From Labedaea rhizosphaerae (GTDB taxonomy: Bacteria > Actinomycetota > Actinomycetes > Mycobacteriales > Pseudonocardiaceae), in assembly GCF_004362825.1 (NCBI RefSeq), contig NZ_SNXZ01000002.1:1544340-1608339 (forward strand): a stretch of 64,000 nt of DNA. The letters are read 5' to 3'. The first letter of the stretch is position 1, and each line of letters begins with the position of its first letter. The translations under genes and the position numbers were made by a program. Below, one piece after another: positions 52,996 through 63,191 of the stretch. Below the pieces are notes generated by a model that saw nothing but the letters and a program-made list of their open reading frames with translations, had not been told where the DNA came from and searched no databases.

Positions 52996-53459
52996 ACGTC
53001 ACCGTCAACGGCAAGCAGCGCACGGCCGACGACGTCTGGCCCGGCGAGAGCCTGCTTTACGTGCTGCGTGAGCGGCTCGGGCTTGCCGGGTCCAAGAACG
53101 CCTGCGAGCAAGGCGAATGCGGTTCGTGCACGGTCTACCTCGACGGCGTGCCCGCGTGCTCGTGCCTGGTCGCCGCCGGCCAGGCCGAGGGCGGCGACGT
53201 GCGGACCGTCGAAGGTCTGGCGGACGGCGACCGGCTCGACAGCGTGCAACAGTCCTTCTTGGACACCGGCGCCGTCCAATGTGGCTTCTGCACGCCGGGC
53301 CTGCTGGTCGCCGCGCACGACCTGATCGAGCGCAACCCGGCGCCCAGCGACCCGCAGATCCGCGAGGCGCTGGCCGGGAACCTGTGCCGCTGCACAGGTT
53401 ACGAGAAGATCATGGACGCGGTTCGGCTCGCCGTTGAGCGGAAGCAGGCGACGACGTGA
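52986..53459 (+). CDS. Xanthine dehydrogenase 2Fe-2S subunit
   Basis: A 157-residue subunit with two 2Fe-2S clusters: plant-type ligands in CEQGECGSCTV and CSCL, and helical-domain ligands in CGFCTPGL and CRCTGY. It links the Moco and FAD subunits. ATG in a region overlapping the FAD gene by 10 bases, with GGAGGAGGG upstream; the stop overlaps the Moco gene start by four bases. Confidence 0.92.
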   Translation: MRVNVTVNGKQRTADDVWPGESLLYVLRERLGLAGSKNACEQGECGSCTVYLDGVPACSCLVAAGQAEGGDVRTVEGLADGDRLDSVQQSFLDTGAVQCGFCTPGLLVAAHDLIERNPAPSDPQIREALAGNLCRCTGYEKIMDAVRLAVERKQATT

Positions 53460-55744
53460 GCGCCCCGGCCAGGTCTCCGCAGGTCCTCGACGACAAGATC
53501 TCCGGTGGCATCGGCGCGAGCCCGCAGCGCCCCGACGGCACGCTCAAGGTGCGCGGTGAGTTCGCCTACGCCTCGGACCTGTGGCACGAGAACATGGTGT
53601 GGGGCGCCACTTTGCGCAGCCCGCACCCGCACGCCGGCATCCGGTCCATCGGCATCGCGAAGGCACTCGCCTACCCCGGCGTGCACGCCGTGCTCACCCA
53701 CGCCGACGTGCCCGGCGAGAACGCCTACGGCCTCAAGCACCAGGACACGCCGGTGCTCGCCGAGGATCGCGTGCGCTACCAAGGCGAGCCGGTCGCGCTG
53801 GTCGCCGCCGACCACCCTGAGATCGCCCGTCAGGCGCTCAAGCTGATCGAGGTCGACTACGAGGTGTGGGAGCCGGTCACCGACATGGAGCGGGCCGCGC
53901 ACGACGAGACCCTGCCGCGCCTGCACGAGAACGGGAACGTCGTGCGCCACCAGCGCATCGTCAAGGGCGACCCGGACGCGCGAGCCGACGTCGTGGTGTC
54001 GGGGGTGTACGAGCTCGGCATGCAGGACCAGGCGTTCCTCGGTCCCGAGGCGGGTCTCGCGGTACCCGCCGAGGACGGCGGCGTCGACCTCTACCTGGCC
54101 ACCCAGTGGCTGCACGTCGACCAGAAGCAGACCGCGCACGCGCTGGGCCTGCCGGTCGAGAAGGTGCGGCTGACGCTCTCGGGTGTCGGCGGCGCGTTCG
54201 GCGGGCGCGAGGACCTGAGCATGCAGGTCCACTCGTGCATGCTCGCGCTGCACCTCGGGCGCCCGGTGAAGATGAGCTACAACCGCGAGGAGTCGTTCTT
54301 CGGGCACGTGCACCGCCACCCCGCGCGGATGTACTACGAGCACGGCGCCACAAAGGATGGTGACCTCGTCTACGTCAAGGCACGCATGTACTTCGACGGC
54401 GGCGCGTACGCGTCCAAGACGCCGGTGGTCGTCGGCAACGGCACCACGCTGAGCGTCGGGCCGTACAACGTGCCGAACGCGCACATCGAGGGCTGGGGCG
54501 TCTACAGCAACAACCCGACGTGCGGTGCGATGCGCGGCCTCGGTGCGGTGCAACCGACCTACGCCTACGAGTCGCAAATGGACAAGCTCGCCACCGCCCT
54601 GGGCATGGACCCGGCCGAACTGCGCATCCGCAACGCGATGAGCGAGGGCTCGACCACGGTCACCGGCCAGGTCGTCGACTTCCCCGCGCCGGTCGCCGAG
54701 CTGGTGCGGCGCGTGCGGGACATGCCGTTGCCGCCGCCGAACACCGACGAGCTCGGCTTCCCCGGCGGTGCGGCGAACACGACCCACGGCGAAGGTGTCG
54801 TGCGCGGCATCGGGTACGGCGTGACCATCAAGAACATCGCCTACGCCGAGGGCCTGGACGACTACTCCACCGCGCGCGTGCGGCTGCAGGTGATCGGCGG
54901 CGAGCCCACCGCCCTGGTGCACACGGCCGCCGCCGAGGTGGGCCAGGGCCTGGTCACCGTGCAGCAGCAGATCGCCCGCAGCGAGCTCGGCGTCGAGCGG
55001 ATCACGTTGCACACCAGCGACACCAGCGTCGGCGACGCCGGGTCCAGCTCGGCGTCGCGGCAGACCTACCTCACCGGCGGCGCGGTGCGCAACGCGTGCC
55101 TGGCGGTGGCCGAGCGGGTCTACGCGCTGGCCGCCGAGCGGTTCGGCGTCGAGGCCACGAACCTGTCGGGCGGCAAGGTGGTCGCCGCCGACGGTGCCGT
55201 GGTCGCCGACCTGGCCGAGTTGCTGGGCGAGGACGTCATCGAGGAGACCCGCGAGTACCACCACCGCAAGACCTACCCGCTCGACCCGGAGACCGGTCAG
55301 GGCAACGCCCACGTGCAGTACGGCTTCTCCGCCCACCGCGCGGTCGTCGACGTCGACACCGAACTCGGCCTGGTCAAGGTGGTGCAGCTCGACTGCGCCC
55401 AGGACGTCGGCAAGGCCATCAACCCCGACGCCGTGCTCGGCCAGATCCACGGCGGCTCGGCGCAGGGCCTCGGGCTCGCGGTGATGGAGGAGATCCAGGT
55501 GACGGACGGCGTGGTGCGCAACCCGTCGTTCACCGATTACCTGATCCCGACCATCCTCGACATGCCGCCCATGCGGGTGGACATCCTCGAACGACCCGAC
55601 CCGCACGCGCCCTACGGCGTGCGTGGTGTCGGCGAGCCACCCACGATCTCCGCGACGCCCGCCGTCGCCAACGCCATCCGCGCGGCCACCGGCCTCGAGC
55701 TGCCCCGCGTCCCCATCAAACCCGAGCACCTGACCGGTACCTGA
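53456..55744 (+). CDS. Xanthine dehydrogenase molybdopterin subunit
   Basis: A 762-residue subunit holding the Moco where xanthine and hypoxanthine are hydroxylated to urate. Motifs in order: GVGGAFGGREDLSMQ, the CGAMRGLGAVQPTYAYE segment with the substrate Arg, GQGLVTVQQQI, and the catalytic Glu in RGVGEPPTISATP. GTG start in a GTGA overlap. Unlike the exported IorB-type protein at 6771, it has no Tat signal and is cytoplasmic. A purine substrate is supported by the neighbours. Confidence 0.9.
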   Translation: MSAPARSPQVLDDKISGGIGASPQRPDGTLKVRGEFAYASDLWHENMVWGATLRSPHPHAGIRSIGIAKALAYPGVHAVLTHADVPGENAYGLKHQDTPVLAEDRVRYQGEPVALVAADHPEIARQALKLIEVDYEVWEPVTDMERAAHDETLPRLHENGNVVRHQRIVKGDPDARADVVVSGVYELGMQDQAFLGPEAGLAVPAEDGGVDLYLATQWLHVDQKQTAHALGLPVEKVRLTLSGVGGAFGGREDLSMQVHSCMLALHLGRPVKMSYNREESFFGHVHRHPARMYYEHGATKDGDLVYVKARMYFDGGAYASKTPVVVGNGTTLSVGPYNVPNAHIEGWGVYSNNPTCGAMRGLGAVQPTYAYESQMDKLATALGMDPAELRIRNAMSEGSTTVTGQVVDFPAPVAELVRRVRDMPLPPPNTDELGFPGGAANTTHGEGVVRGIGYGVTIKNIAYAEGLDDYSTARVRLQVIGGEPTALVHTAAAEVGQGLVTVQQQIARSELGVERITLHTSDTSVGDAGSSSASRQTYLTGGAVRNACLAVAERVYALAAERFGVEATNLSGGKVVAADGAVVADLAELLGEDVIEETREYHHRKTYPLDPETGQGNAHVQYGFSAHRAVVDVDTELGLVKVVQLDCAQDVGKAINPDAVLGQIHGGSAQGLGLAVMEEIQVTDGVVRNPSFTDYLIPTILDMPPMRVDILERPDPHAPYGVRGVGEPPTISATPAVANAIRAATGLELPRVPIKPEHLTGT

Positions 55745-55752
55745 GGAGAATC

Positions 55753-56235
55753 ATGCTGGTGAACACCGACATCGAAGCGGAGTGGCTGGCCGAAGCGGTC
55801 CGGCTCGCCACCGACAACGTCGCCAACGGCGGTGGGCCCTTCGGTGCCCTCGTGGTGAAGGACGGCGAACGGGTGGCGACCGGGATCAACCGCGTGACGG
55901 CCAACCTGGACCCGACCGCGCACGCCGAGGTCGTGGCCATCCGCGCGGCCTGCCAGGCCCTGGGCACGTTCTCCCTCGAAGGTTGCGTGCTCGTGTCGTC
56001 GTGCGAGCCGTGCCCGATGTGCCTGAGCTCGGCGCTGTGGGCCCGGGTCGACCGCGTGGTCTTCGCCGGTGACCGCCACGACGCGGCCAAGGCCGGCTTC
56101 GACGACCTCGCCTTCTACGAGTTGTTCGACCAGCCGCGGGAGAGCTGGACGATGCCGGTCACCCGGCTGTCCACGGTGGACGGAACCGCGCCGTTCACGG
56201 CGTGGCTCGACCACCCCGCACGCGTGGAGTACTAG
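55753..56235 (+). CDS. Guanine deaminase-type nucleoside/base deaminase
   Basis: A 160-residue CDA-fold zinc enzyme. The catalytic motif is TAHAEVVAI, and the other zinc ligands lie in SCEPCPMCLSS. The N-terminal GGGPFGALVVKDG and the size match GuaD, converting guanine to xanthine, which would feed the enzyme encoded just upstream. TGAGGAGA precedes the ATG, nine bases after the Moco gene stop. Other base deaminases of this fold are possible. Confidence 0.85.
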   Translation: MLVNTDIEAEWLAEAVRLATDNVANGGGPFGALVVKDGERVATGINRVTANLDPTAHAEVVAIRAACQALGTFSLEGCVLVSSCEPCPMCLSSALWARVDRVVFAGDRHDAAKAGFDDLAFYELFDQPRESWTMPVTRLSTVDGTAPFTAWLDHPARVEY

Positions 56236-56247
56236 CGCCACATCCCC

Positions 56248-56311
56248 GGTGCTGACCGGAGCACCAGAAAAACTCCAAACGTCGACCAGGCGGGGAGCCG
56301 CACGGGCTCCC
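56248..56311 (+). other. Two short hairpins in the gap before the permease
   Basis: GGTGCT/AGCACC (56248-56253 with 56260-56265), followed by AGAAAAAC, and GGGAGCC/GGCTCCC (56293-56299 with 56305-56311) lie in the 114-base gap. They could attenuate transcription into the permease. I see no purine riboswitch features. Confidence 0.3.
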
Positions 56312-56349
56312 GGCCGGATGTCGCACGCCCACCGGCAGGGAAGGTCCCC

Positions 56350-57789
56350 ATGACCCAGCTCCTCTCGGCCCCGTCCACCACCCCACCGGCACCACCGAAG
56401 TCGCTCGCGGAACGGCTCTTCGCCATCCGTGAGCGTGGCTCCACCGTCGGCCGCGAAGTGCGCGGCGGTCTCACCACGTTCGTCGCGATGGCCTACATCG
56501 TGCTGCTCAACCCGCTGATCCTCGGCGCGTCCGCCGACATCACCGGCGCGAAGCTGAGCCCCGGCCAGGTCACCACGGCCACCGCGCTCGCCGCCGCCGT
56601 GATGACCGTCCTCATGGGACTGGTCGGCAACGCGCCGCTCGCCCTGGCCGCGGGCCTGGGCATCAACGGGATCGTCGCGTTCCAGATGGCCCCGGAGATG
56701 ACATGGGCGCAGGCGTTCGGGCTCGTCGTGCTCGAAGGCGTGTGCATCGTGCTGATGGCGGTCAGCGGGGTCCGGCAACGGATCATGGACGCGATCCCGC
56801 GGCCGCTCAAGACCGCGATCACCGTGGGCATCGGGCTCTACCTGGCGTTGGTCGGGCTGGTCAGCGCGGGGTTCGTGACCCGCATGCCGGACGCGGCGAA
56901 CTCCACCGTCCCCGTGCGGCTGGGCCTCGACGGGCACCTGTCGGGCTGGCCGATCGCGGTGTTCTGCCTCGGGTTGCTGCTGATGACCGTGCTGACCGCA
57001 CGGAAGATGCCCGGCGCGGTGCTGATCAGCATCGGCGCGGCCACCGTGCTCGCGATCGTGCTGAACCAGGTGTTCCACGTCAGCGGCTGGGGTCTGGTGG
57101 AGCCGCACGTCCCGTCCAGTGTGGTCGCCGCGCCGGACTTCGGGTTGTTCGGGCACGTCGACCTCTTCGGCGGGTTCGTCTCGGCCGGCCCCATCGCCGC
57201 GACGGTGTTCCTGTTCACGCTGGTGCTGTCCGGGTTCTTCGACGCGATGGGCACCATCACCAGCGTCTCCGAAGAAGCCGGGTTGTCGAAGAACGGTCGC
57301 GTGCCGCGGATGGGCCGGATCCTGGTCGTCGACGGTGCGGGTGCCGTGATGGGTGGGGTCAGCGGTTCGTCGCCGAACACGGTGTTCCTGGAGTCGGCCA
57401 CGGGGGTCGGTGAAGGTGCCCGCACGGGCCTGGCCAGCGTGGTGACCGGGTTGTTGTTCGCGGCGACGTTGTTGTTCACCCCGATCGTGTCGGTGGTGCC
57501 GGCCCAGGCCGCGGCTCCGGCGCTGGTCGTGATCGGCGCGATGATGATGGCCCAGTGCCGCAACATCCCTTGGCAGGACACGGATTTCGTGATCCCGGTG
57601 TTCCTGACCGCGGCGGTCATCCCGTTCACCTATTCCATCACCAACGGCGTCGGCGCGGGCCTCATCGCGTTCGTGCTGGTCAAGACCTGCAAGGGCCGCT
57701 GGCGTGAGGCCGGCTGGCTGCTCACGATCCTGGCCGCCGTCTTCGCCGCCTACTTCGGCGTCAACGGCATCGAAAGCCTGATCACGTAA
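56350..57789 (+). CDS. NCS2 purine permease, AzgA/PbuG type
   Basis: A 479-residue integral membrane transporter with about 12 to 14 helices. VRGGLTTFVAMAYIVLLNPLIL near the N-terminus, LALAAGLGINGIVAFQ and GSSPNTVFLESATGVGEGARTG (binding site, TM10 region) are characteristic of the guanine/hypoxanthine branch of NCS2. It would import purine bases for the catabolic enzymes encoded around it, by proton symport. Confidence 0.88.
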   Translation: MTQLLSAPSTTPPAPPKSLAERLFAIRERGSTVGREVRGGLTTFVAMAYIVLLNPLILGASADITGAKLSPGQVTTATALAAAVMTVLMGLVGNAPLALAAGLGINGIVAFQMAPEMTWAQAFGLVVLEGVCIVLMAVSGVRQRIMDAIPRPLKTAITVGIGLYLALVGLVSAGFVTRMPDAANSTVPVRLGLDGHLSGWPIAVFCLGLLLMTVLTARKMPGAVLISIGAATVLAIVLNQVFHVSGWGLVEPHVPSSVVAAPDFGLFGHVDLFGGFVSAGPIAATVFLFTLVLSGFFDAMGTITSVSEEAGLSKNGRVPRMGRILVVDGAGAVMGGVSGSSPNTVFLESATGVGEGARTGLASVVTGLLFAATLLFTPIVSVVPAQAAAPALVVIGAMMMAQCRNIPWQDTDFVIPVFLTAAVIPFTYSITNGVGAGLIAFVLVKTCKGRWREAGWLLTILAAVFAAYFGVNGIESLIT

Positions 57790-57805
57790 GGGAAGGAGTC
57801 CGTCG

Positions 57806-58201
57806 ATGGCACTGATGTTCTTCAACGGCGGGGCGATGCGCGGCGAGCCGCTGCACCACCTGCTCGGCGACGCGCCCCTCGTCCGCGCGACGACCACCGC
57901 GGCGAAGTACCGGTTCTACTCCGTCGGCGACGCCTGCCCGGCGCTCTACCCGGTGGCCCACGGGGGCGCCGCGGTGACCGGCGAGCTGTACGACGTGCCG
58001 ATGGACCTGTTGCGGGACACGGTACTGCCGGGCGAGCCGCACGAGCTGGAACTGGGCGTGATCGAGCTGTCGGACGGCAGCTCGGCGCTCGCGATGCTGC
58101 TGCGCCGGCCCTACACGTCGCACGTCCGGCTGACCGACATCACCGAGCTCGCCGACTGGCGCGCGTATCGGTCCACCATCGACAAGGAGCGAGTGGCATG
58201 A
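57806..58201 (+). CDS. Allophanate hydrolase C-domain-like (GGCT-fold) protein
   Basis: A 131-residue protein that resembles the C-terminal domain of allophanate hydrolase and the gamma-glutamylcyclotransferase fold: MFFNGGAMRGEPLHHLLG, YRFYSVGDACPALYPV and GELYDVP. No amidase domain exists in the locus, so it acts alone. It lies between the purine permease and the glyoxylate genes and overlaps the next gene by four bases (ATGA). A role in ureide handling is possible but unproven. Confidence 0.7.
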   Translation: MALMFFNGGAMRGEPLHHLLGDAPLVRATTTAAKYRFYSVGDACPALYPVAHGGAAVTGELYDVPMDLLRDTVLPGEPHELELGVIELSDGSSALAMLLRRPYTSHVRLTDITELADWRAYRSTIDKERVA

Positions 58202-59082
58202 AGACCATCGGATTCATCGGCTTGGGCATCATGGGGGCGCCCATGGCGCGCAACCTGGTTTCGGCCGGATTCACCGTTCGAGGCTACGACCTCTCGGATT
58301 CCGCTGTCGCCGAGCTGGCTTCGGCCGGCGGGGTCGCCACGGAGTCCATTGCGGACGCCGTGGACGGCGCCGACGTCGTGGCCACCATGCTGCCGGCCGA
58401 CCCGCACGTCCTCTCGGTCGTCTTGGGCGAGGACGGCGTGCTGGAGCACCTCAAGCCGGGCACGCTGCTGATCGACTTCAGCACGGTCACACCGGACACC
58501 TCGCGCAAGGTCGCGTCGGCCGGAGCCGAGAAGGGCGTGCGGGTGCTGGACGCGCCCGTGTCGGGCGGCCAGGCCGGGGCGGTGGACGGCGTGCTGTCCA
58601 TCATGGTCGGTGGCTCCCCGGCCGATTTCGAGGCAGCGCAACCGGTCTTCGACGCGGTGGGCAAGGTGGCCGCGCTGGTCGGGCCGTCCGGGTCCGGTCA
58701 GGTGGTGAAGGCGGCCAACCAGCTCGTGGTCGGCGGCACGTACGCGTTGGTGGCCGAGGCGATCCTGCTCATGGAGGCGTCCGGTGTGGACGCGTCCGCC
58801 GGGCTGGACGTGCTGGCCGGTGGGCTCGCGGGCAGCCGGATCCTGGAGTTGAAGCGCCGGTCCATGCTGGCGCGGGAATTCGACCCGGGGTTCCGGATCG
58901 ACCTGCACCACAAGGACATGGGCATCGTGCTGGACGCCGCGCGGCGCGCCGAGCTGGCCCTGCCGTTCGCGTTCCAGGTGGCGGCGCACGTCCAGGCGGC
59001 CCGGGCCCTGGGGCTCGGCGACCGCGACCACTCCGCACTGCTGGCCGTGGCCGAGCGGTTCACCGGCCGGATGGGAGCCTGA
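58198..59082 (+). CDS. glxR: 2-hydroxy-3-oxopropionate (tartronate semialdehyde) reductase
   Basis: A 294-residue beta-hydroxyacid dehydrogenase. Cofactor motif GFIGLGIMGAPMARNL, substrate motif DAPVSGGQAGAVDG, catalytic Lys in GQVVKAANQLVV, and cofactor-contact KDMGIVLDAAR are all present. It reduces tartronate semialdehyde made by the next gene's product to glycerate. The ATG overlaps the previous stop, and the carboligase gene follows one base after its stop. Confidence 0.9.
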   Translation: MKTIGFIGLGIMGAPMARNLVSAGFTVRGYDLSDSAVAELASAGGVATESIADAVDGADVVATMLPADPHVLSVVLGEDGVLEHLKPGTLLIDFSTVTPDTSRKVASAGAEKGVRVLDAPVSGGQAGAVDGVLSIMVGGSPADFEAAQPVFDAVGKVAALVGPSGSGQVVKAANQLVVGGTYALVAEAILLMEASGVDASAGLDVLAGGLAGSRILELKRRSMLAREFDPGFRIDLHHKDMGIVLDAARRAELALPFAFQVAAHVQAARALGLGDRDHSALLAVAERFTGRMGA

Positions 59083-59083
59083 C

Positions 59084-60784
59084 ATGGCGAAGATGCCCGC
59101 GATGGAAGCCGTCGTCCGGGTGCTGCGCGACGAGGGCGTCGACGTCGCCTTCGGCTGCCCGGGCGCGGCGATCCTCCCGCTGTACAAGGCCATGGAGGAG
59201 GTCGGGGGCATCGAGCACCTGACCGTGCGGCACGAGGAAGGTGCCACGCACATGGCCGACGGCTGGGCCCGCACGAACGGCCGGGTCGGCATCGCGATCG
59301 GCACCTCGGGTCCGGCCGGCACCAACATGATCACCGGCCTCTACACCGCCCACGCCGACTCGATCCCGATCATCTGCATCACCGGCCAGGCGGTGTCCAC
59401 CGCCCTGCACAAGGGAGCGTTCCAGGCGGTCGACATCGTGGAGATCGCCAAGCCGGTCACCAAGTGGGCGGTGCAGATCAAGGAGGCGGCGACCGCGCCG
59501 TGGGTGTTCCGCGAGGCGTTCCGCGTCGCCCGCTCCGGGCGGCCGGGTCCGGTCCTGATCGACATCCCGGTGGACGTGGCCAAGGAGCTCATCGAGTACG
59601 ACCCGTCGATCGACACGGCCCTGCCGGTGCACCCGGTCCGCCCGCACCTGCCGCGGGTCGAGCGTGCGCTGGACCTGCTGCTGGCCGGCGAGCGGCCGCT
59701 GATCCTCGCCGGGGGCGGCGTGATCACCGCCGAGGCCACGCCCGAGCTGCGCGAGCTGGTGGCCTACCTGAACATCCCGGTCCAGGTCACGTTGATGGGC
59801 AAGGGCGCGATCGACGAGGACAGCGAGCTGTACGCCGGGATGACCGGCGTGCAGACCTCGCAGCGCTACGGCAACGCGTCGTTCCTGGAGTCCGACGTGG
59901 TGCTCGCGGTCGGCGCCCGGTTCGGCGACCGGCACACCGGCACGCTCGACGTCTACCGCGGTGACCGCAAGTTCATCCACGTTGACATCGAGCCGACCCA
60001 GTTGGGCAAGGTGTTCCCACCGGACCTGGGCATCGTCTCGGACGCGCGGCTCTTCCTGCGGGCCATGCTGGAGCTGGCGAAGTCCCGAGGGCTGGGCGGG
60101 CGTGGCCCGGCGTCGTGGGTCGCGCGGATCGCCGAGCTGAAGGCGAACCTGGGCCGGCGCGAGGACTTCGACAGCGTGCCGATCAAGGCGCCGCGGGTGT
60201 ACCGGGAGATCAACGACGTGTTCGACGCGGACACGTACTTCGTCACCGCGATCGGGCTCTACCAGATCTGGGGTGGCCAGCACCAGAAGTCCTACCGGCC
60301 ACGGCACTACCAGATCTGCGGGCAGGCCGGACCGCTCGGTTGGGAGATCCCAGCGGCGATCGGCGTCAAGAAGGCCGAGCCGGATGCCGAAGTCGTCGGG
60401 ATCGTCGGCGACTACGGCTTCCAGTACATGGTCGAGGAACTGGCCGTCGCCGCCCAGTACGACGTGCCGTTCGTGCTGATCATGATCAACAATGAGTACC
60501 TCGGCCTGATCCGCCAGGCGTCGCTGCCCTACGACATGAACTACCAGGTGGACATCCACTACGACGAGTACGGCACCGACAACGTCAAGATCATGGAGGC
60601 CTACGGCTGCAGCGGGCGCCGGGTCGTCGACCCCGGCGACATCCGCGATGCGCTGGAGTGGGCCCGCAAGCAGGCGGTCGAGACGTCGCGGCCGGTGCTG
60701 GTCGAGATCATGATCGAGCGCGAGGCCAACACCCCGCACGGCCCGGCGATCGACGCCGTCCGGGAATTCGAGCCGGTGCCGTGA
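59084..60784 (+). CDS. gcl: Glyoxylate carboligase
   Basis: A 566-residue ThDP enzyme that joins two glyoxylates into tartronate semialdehyde and CO2. The start CPGAAILPLYKAME lacks the usual catalytic Glu of ThDP enzymes, as is normal for Gcl. The ThDP/Mg motif is VGDYGFQYMVEEL with NNEYLGLIRQ. SGPAGTNMITGLYTAHADS is the conserved cofactor contact. Glyoxylate would come from allantoin breakdown. GTGA overlap with glycerate kinase. Confidence 0.92.
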   Translation: MAKMPAMEAVVRVLRDEGVDVAFGCPGAAILPLYKAMEEVGGIEHLTVRHEEGATHMADGWARTNGRVGIAIGTSGPAGTNMITGLYTAHADSIPIICITGQAVSTALHKGAFQAVDIVEIAKPVTKWAVQIKEAATAPWVFREAFRVARSGRPGPVLIDIPVDVAKELIEYDPSIDTALPVHPVRPHLPRVERALDLLLAGERPLILAGGGVITAEATPELRELVAYLNIPVQVTLMGKGAIDEDSELYAGMTGVQTSQRYGNASFLESDVVLAVGARFGDRHTGTLDVYRGDRKFIHVDIEPTQLGKVFPPDLGIVSDARLFLRAMLELAKSRGLGGRGPASWVARIAELKANLGRREDFDSVPIKAPRVYREINDVFDADTYFVTAIGLYQIWGGQHQKSYRPRHYQICGQAGPLGWEIPAAIGVKKAEPDAEVVGIVGDYGFQYMVEELAVAAQYDVPFVLIMINNEYLGLIRQASLPYDMNYQVDIHYDEYGTDNVKIMEAYGCSGRRVVDPGDIRDALEWARKQAVETSRPVLVEIMIEREANTPHGPAIDAVREFEPVP

Positions 60785-61911
60785 CCGACCCCGCCGGGTA
60801 CGTGCTGGTGGCGGCCGACAAGTTCAAGGGCTCGCTGACCGCCACCGAGGTGGTCGGGGCGGTGGCCGCGGGGATCCGGTCGGTCACGCCGGGGGCGGAC
60901 TTTCGGCTGCTGCCGGTGGCCGACGGCGGCGAGGGCACGGTCGCCGCGGCCGTCGCCGCCGGCTTCGCGCGGGTCGACGTGCCCGCGCGGGGGCCGACCG
61001 GGCGGCCGCTCACCGCCTCGTTCGCCCTGCGCGGTGAGACGGCGGTGGTCGAGCTGGCCGAGGCGTCCGGGTTGCACCGGCTGCCCGATGGCGTGCCCGC
61101 ACCACTGGCCGCGGACACGGCCGGCACCGGGGACCTGATCGCCGCGGCGATGCGGGCCGGTGCGCGCCGGGTGGTGCTCGGCGTGGGTGGGAGCGCGTCC
61201 ACCGACGGCGGCGCCGGCATGCTTGGCGCGCTCGGCGCTCGGTTGCGCGACCGGCACGGCGCGCCGCTGGCGCCGGGCGGGGCCGCCTTGCGGGACTTGG
61301 GTTCGGTGGATCTGTCCACCTTGGACCCCGCGTTGGCCGGGGTGACGTTCGAGCTCGCCTGCGACGTGGACAACCCACTGCTCGGCCCCCAGGGCGCGGC
61401 CGCGGTTTACGGGCCGCAGAAGGGTGCTCGTCCGGCTGCCGTGCGGATCCTGGAGGAAGGGCTGGCGCGCTGGGCGTCGATGGTCGGGCCTTCCTTTGCC
61501 GCCCTGCCGGGCGCGGGAGCCGCGGGCGGGACCGGGTTCGCGGCGCTGGCCGTGCTGGGCGCGACCATGCGTCCCGGAATCGCGTTGCTCGGTTCGCTGC
61601 TGGGACTGGACGAGGCGGTGCCCGGCGCTCGACTGGTGATCACCGGCGAGGGCTCGCTGGACGAGCAGACGTTGCGGGGCAAGGCACCGGCCGGGATCGC
61701 GGCGCTGGCGCGGGCGGCGTCGGTGCCGGTGGTGGCCGTGGCCGGGCGGTGCCTGCTCGACCCCGCGCAGCTGCGATCCGCCGGCTTCGATGCCGTGTAC
61801 CCGCTGACCGAACTCGAGCCCGACCCGGCCCGGTGCATCACCGAGGCGTCGGCCCTGCTCACCAGGGTGGCGGCTCGACTGGCCGAGGAGTGGCTGGTGG
61901 CGGTCGCATGA
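60781..61911 (+). CDS. glxK: Glycerate 2-kinase, GlxK/GarK type
   Basis: A 376-residue kinase phosphorylating glycerate and so feeding the glyoxylate product into central metabolism. The opening [14 protein letters not shown], the ADGGEGTV motif, [14 protein letters not shown] and [14 protein letters not shown] are typical of family 1 glycerate kinases. GTG start overlaps gcl; the stop overlaps allantoinase (ATGA). Confidence 0.92.
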   Translation: MTDPAGYVLVAADKFKGSLTATEVVGAVAAGIRSVTPGADFRLLPVADGGEGTVAAAVAAGFARVDVPARGPTGRPLTASFALRGETAVVELAEASGLHRLPDGVPAPLAADTAGTGDLIAAAMRAGARRVVLGVGGSASTDGGAGMLGALGARLRDRHGAPLAPGGAALRDLGSVDLSTLDPALAGVTFELACDVDNPLLGPQGAAAVYGPQKGARPAAVRILEEGLARWASMVGPSFAALPGAGAAGGTGFAALAVLGATMRPGIALLGSLLGLDEAVPGARLVITGEGSLDEQTLRGKAPAGIAALARAASVPVVAVAGRCLLDPAQLRSAGFDAVYPLTELEPDPARCITEASALLTRVAARLAEEWLVAVA

Positions 61912-63191
61912 TCGACCTGGTGCTGCGCAGCGGCGAGGTCCACCTGCTCGACGGACCACGTCCGGCCGCGGTGTGCGTACGGGACGGGCGGATCGTCGAG
62001 GTGGTCGACCGTTCGGCCACTGTGGACGCTCGGCAGGATCTCGACCTGGACGTGGCCCTGCTGCCGGGGCTGGTCGACACGCACGTGCACGTGAACGAGC
62101 CCGGTCGCACGCACTGGGAGGGCTTCGCCTCCGCCACCACCGCCGCCGCGGCCGGTGGGGTCACGACCATCGTGGACATGCCGTTGAACAGCCTGCCGCC
62201 CTCGGTGACGGTCGAGGCGCTGGAGGTCAAGCGGGCCGCGGCGGCCGGCCAGTGCGTGGTCGATGTGGGGTTCTGGGGTGGCGCCATCCCGGGCAACCTA
62301 GGCGACCTCGTCCCGCTGCACGAGGCCGGGGTGTTCGGCTTCAAGTGCTTCCTGTCGCCGTCGGGGGTCCCGGAGTTCCCACCGTTGGACGCTGCCGGAC
62401 TCGATGCCGTGTTCGCCGAGCTGTCCACAGTAGATGCCTTGCTGATCGTCCACGCCGAGGACGGCGCCGCCCTCACCGACCCGGCCGGGCCGACCTATCC
62501 CGAATTCCTTGCCGCACGGCCGGAAGCGGCCGAACGGGCTGCCATCGACGCGGTGATCTCCGGCGCCCGCCGGCACTCCGCCCGCGCGCACATCCTCCAC
62601 CTGTCGGCGGCTTCGGCGCTGCCACGCCTGGCGGGGACTCGGGTCACCGCCGAAACGTGTCCGCACTACCTCACCCTGGCCGCCGAGAAGATCCCCGACG
62701 GTGCGACGGAATTCAAGTGCTGCCCGCCGATCCGCGACGACGCCAACCGCGACCGGTTGTGGCGGGGCCTCGCGGACGGCGTGATCGACTGCGTGGTCAG
62801 CGACCACTCGCCGTCGCCGCCGTCGGCCAAGCAAGGCGGGTTCGACACGGCGTGGGGTGGCGTGTCGTCGCTACAACTCGGCCTGCCCGTGGTGTGGACC
62901 GAGGCCCGGCACCGAGGCCACGCACTGGCCGATGTCGTGCGGTGGATGGCGTCCGGGCCGGCCGCCCTGGCCGGGTTGACCGCCAAGGGCCGCATCGCGC
63001 CGGGAGCGGACGCCGACCTGGTGGCGTTCGCGCCGGACGAGGAGTTCACCGTCGGGCACCTGCACCACCGCCACCCGCTCACCCCGTACGCCGGAGCTCG
63101 CCTGCGTGGCGTCGTGCACCGCACGTGGCTGCGTGGCCGCGAGGTCGACGGCGAGCCGACCGGAAAGCTGCTGCGAAGGGATGTCCCATGA
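61908..63191 (+). CDS. allB: Allantoinase
   Basis: A 427-residue cyclic amidohydrolase that opens allantoin to allantoate. Metal ligands: [17 protein letters not shown], the Lys (to be carboxylated) in [24 protein letters not shown], and Asp in [13 protein letters not shown]. It is the last gene of the purine operon in the window; enzymes that act on allantoate would be expected next, but an IS110-family gene lies there instead. Confidence 0.92.
   Translation: MIDLVLRSGEVHLLDGPRPAAVCVRDGRIVEVVDRSATVDARQDLDLDVALLPGLVDTHVHVNEPGRTHWEGFASATTAAAAGGVTTIVDMPLNSLPPSVTVEALEVKRAAAAGQCVVDVGFWGGAIPGNLGDLVPLHEAGVFGFKCFLSPSGVPEFPPLDAAGLDAVFAELSTVDALLIVHAEDGAALTDPAGPTYPEFLAARPEAAERAAIDAVISGARRHSARAHILHLSAASALPRLAGTRVTAETCPHYLTLAAEKIPDGATEFKCCPPIRDDANRDRLWRGLADGVIDCVVSDHSPSPPSAKQGGFDTAWGGVSSLQLGLPVVWTEARHRGHALADVVRWMASGPAALAGLTAKGRIAPGADADLVAFAPDEEFTVGHLHHRHPLTPYAGARLRGVVHRTWLRGREVDGEPTGKLLRRDVP

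Noticed and set aside
56236..56349. Purine riboswitch before the NCS2 permease
   Set aside because: The two hairpins are too short and lack the conserved three-way junction; control by PucR is more likely.
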